A DNA stretch of 35,127 bases, from the NCBI GenBank assembly GCA_902797505.1, contig CADBSW010000045.1:1-35127 (forward strand), in the 5' to 3' direction. This document shows, piece after piece, positions 33,630-35,127 of the stretch. This DNA is from an uncultured Prevotellaceae bacterium. Lineage in GTDB: Bacteria; Bacteroidota; Bacteroidia; Bacteroidales; Bacteroidaceae. The notes below the pieces were generated by a model. That model made no database searches. It was given only the letters and a program-made list of their open reading frames with translations, and had not been told where the DNA came from. The position numbers were made by a program, and so were the translations under genes. Each line of letters starts with the position of its first letter. The first letter of the stretch is position 1.

Positions 33630-35127
33630 TTATTTCAGAATTTCTGCCACACGTTTCTCCAAACCTTCCTCGCCCCAGATGTTACGACCCACGATCGTGC
33701 CATCCTGAGCAACGAGTAGTGTAAATGGGATTCCTTTTATATTATAGGCAGAAGAGGCCTCGCTGTCCCAGCCCTTCAGGTCGCTCATCTGCGGCCAGGG
33801 TAGGGCAAGATCCTTGATAGCCTTTACCCAAGCCTCCTTCTTCGAGTCGAGAGAGACACCTACAACACCGAAGCCTTGTTTCTTATATTTCTCGTAGATG
33901 CGCTTCACGCCAGGGATAGACGCCCTACAGGGGCCGCACCAGGATGCCCAGAAGTCAACCAGTGTGAGTTTATTCTTCTTGATATACTGTGACAGACTTA
34001 CCTTCTTTCCCTTCTCATTAGGCATGGTCAAGTCGATAAAGGGTTTTCCCTCGGCTGTCTTGGCCTCTACTTCACGGTCCTTGCGCATCTTAACAACGTC
34101 TGGATGGCGATCCCATTTAGCAGGTATTTCATCCATCATCCGGGCAATATCTTCCTTGTCGAACACCACAGCGCGCTCGGCAAAGAGGTTAATGCCGATG
34201 ATGTTATCGAGGTTTTGCTCGGCAAATTCCTGTTCAAACTTGATGATACCATACTGCTCGGCATTGGCTTCCTTCTCCTTTTCTGCACGCTCGCCCTCAC
34301 TCAGGCTTTGGTCGTTGGCAGAGGTACGCAGGGCAATCACCTTCTGCATCTTCTCCAGATACTTGTCCGTCATCATCTTATAGATCATATTCAGAGGTGA
34401 ACCGATGGCGAAGAGTTTCGTGTGATCCTTGGAAAGTGTCACTTTCAGTTCAGCTCCCGGCTCAGCATATAACTGCACCTGAATAGGCAGGTTGATGTCA
34501 TTCATTCCCGGGTAAGCGACAACGAGCGGATATTGGGTAGTGGATTCGTTGATGGGGATAACGAATTCAAACTTACCGTCCTTCACAATAGTGGAGTCGA
34601 GCACATTGTCACTCCATGCTACAGACAGGCGGACCATCTTACCGTTGTCTAATCCATCCACTGTTCCATGAACCTTACACGGTTGCTGGGCAAATGCTGA
34701 TGCTGTGCTAAAGAGCACTTCTTCCAACATGCCCTTTGCATTCTTGTCACTGGGTCGGAGGGCATCACCCTCAGCGATAGTGCCGTCTGCATTGAGCACG
34801 ATGAAACGCGGAATACCCGCTATACCCATCTTCTCTTTAAGGAACAGCTGATCAGCCTTGGTGAGAATGAATTGTGCCCATTCGGGATGATCCTTCTTCA
34901 CCTTGGCCTTCCATTTCTCCACATTGTCATCGAGCGAGAAACTGATAAACTGAATACGTTCATCGTTCTTATACTCCTGATACAGTTTTTCGAAGAAAGG
35001 AATCTCCCAAACGCATGGATGACACCATGTTGCCCAGTAATCGAGGTACAGCACCTTGCCAAAGAACTCAGAGATATGATGCTGCTTGCCATCCATGTCG
35101 TTGAAGGTGAAATCGGGGCATTTCTTA
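33630..35127 (-). CDS. Double thioredoxin-domain TlpA-like protein with DUF4369-like middle (5' end outside window)
   Basis: The frame is open to the window edge (498 residues visible), continuing upstream of the internal ATG at 35096 with KKCPDFTFNDMDGK, the usual start of a TlpA domain. The first thioredoxin domain has WATWCHPC (Cys codons 35022-35024 and 35013-35015) and ends at LRPSDKNAKGMLEEVL. FSTASAFAQ then follows, which looks like the end of a signal peptide, leading into a DUF4369-like beta domain (KVHGTVDGLDNGKMVRLS). A helical linker and a second thioredoxin domain with WASWCGPC complete the protein. The second half alone is a complete periplasmic DUF4369-TlpA protein. The whole may be a fusion of two genes. 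Function is probably disulfide exchange in the envelope. It converges on the HTCS gene with only 3 nt between stop codons. Confidence 0.85.
   Translation of the reverse strand, partial: KKCPDFTFNDMDGKQHHISEFFGKVLYLDYWATWCHPCVWEIPFFEKLYQEYKNDERIQFISFSLDDNVEKWKAKVKKDHPEWAQFILTKADQLFLKEKMGIAGIPRFIVLNADGTIAEGDALRPSDKNAKGMLEEVLFSTASAFAQQPCKVHGTVDGLDNGKMVRLSVAWSDNVLDSTIVKDGKFEFVIPINESTTQYPLVVAYPGMNDINLPIQVQLYAEPGAELKVTLSKDHTKLFAIGSPLNMIYKMMTDKYLEKMQKVIALRTSANDQSLSEGERAEKEKEANAEQYGIIKFEQEFAEQNLDNIIGINLFAERAVVFDKEDIARMMDEIPAKWDRHPDVVKMRKDREVEAKTAEGKPFIDLTMPNEKGKKVSLSQYIKKNKLTLVDFWASWCGPCRASIPGVKRIYEKYKKQGFGVVGVSLDSKKEAWVKAIKDLALPWPQMSDLKGWDSEASSAYNIKGIPFTLLVAQDGTIVGRNIWGEEGLEKRVAEILK

Overview
The window looks like a chromosomal segment of a fibre-degrading Bacteroidota, most likely Prevotella or a close relative. 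Three things point there: TAnnTTTG (-7) promoter boxes with few Shine-Dalgarno sequences; SusC/SusD outer-membrane glycan import proteins together with a hybrid two-component system (HTCS) regulator; and a xylanase gene order that matches the xynD-A-B-F-E-R cluster known from Prevotella bryantii. No mobile element, tRNA, rRNA or CRISPR array was seen.

Layout. 1-694: gene-free, AT-rich DNA with two hairpins, a G/C-rich repeat and an 8-nt tandem repeat. 695-3060: a succinate/acetate CoA-transferase and a DeoR-type repressor, closed by a very long hairpin. 3284-5854 (minus): a secreted zinc metalloprotease with its own terminator. 5977-10234 (minus): a two-gene operon, GH29 alpha-L-fucosidase and a GH95-like DUF5703 protein, behind a clear promoter. 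10423-11250 (minus): a single SGNH esterase with its own -7 box and terminator. 11720-29591 (plus): a nearly uninterrupted ten-gene xylan-utilisation operon. 29697-33626: the HTCS regulator. 33630 to the window edge (minus): an incomplete double-thioredoxin protein that looks like a fusion of two TlpA-like genes.

How the genes work together (inferred from families and signal sequences). Surface lipoproteins Xyn10C and XusE, with SusD, bind and cut xylan outside the cell. The SusC channel imports oligosaccharides. In the periplasm XynA (GH10), XynF (GH67 alpha-glucuronidase), XynE (acetyl esterase) and the GH35-like enzyme trim them. XynD, a cation symporter, carries small products across the inner membrane, and cytoplasmic XynB (GH43) releases pentoses. 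The HTCS probably senses a periplasmic xylo-oligosaccharide and activates the operon. A perfect 15-bp direct repeat with 21-bp periodicity just upstream of the operon promoter is its most likely binding site. The neighbouring fucosidase/DUF5703 operon and the SGNH esterase may remove side groups from complex xylans or act on another plant glycan.
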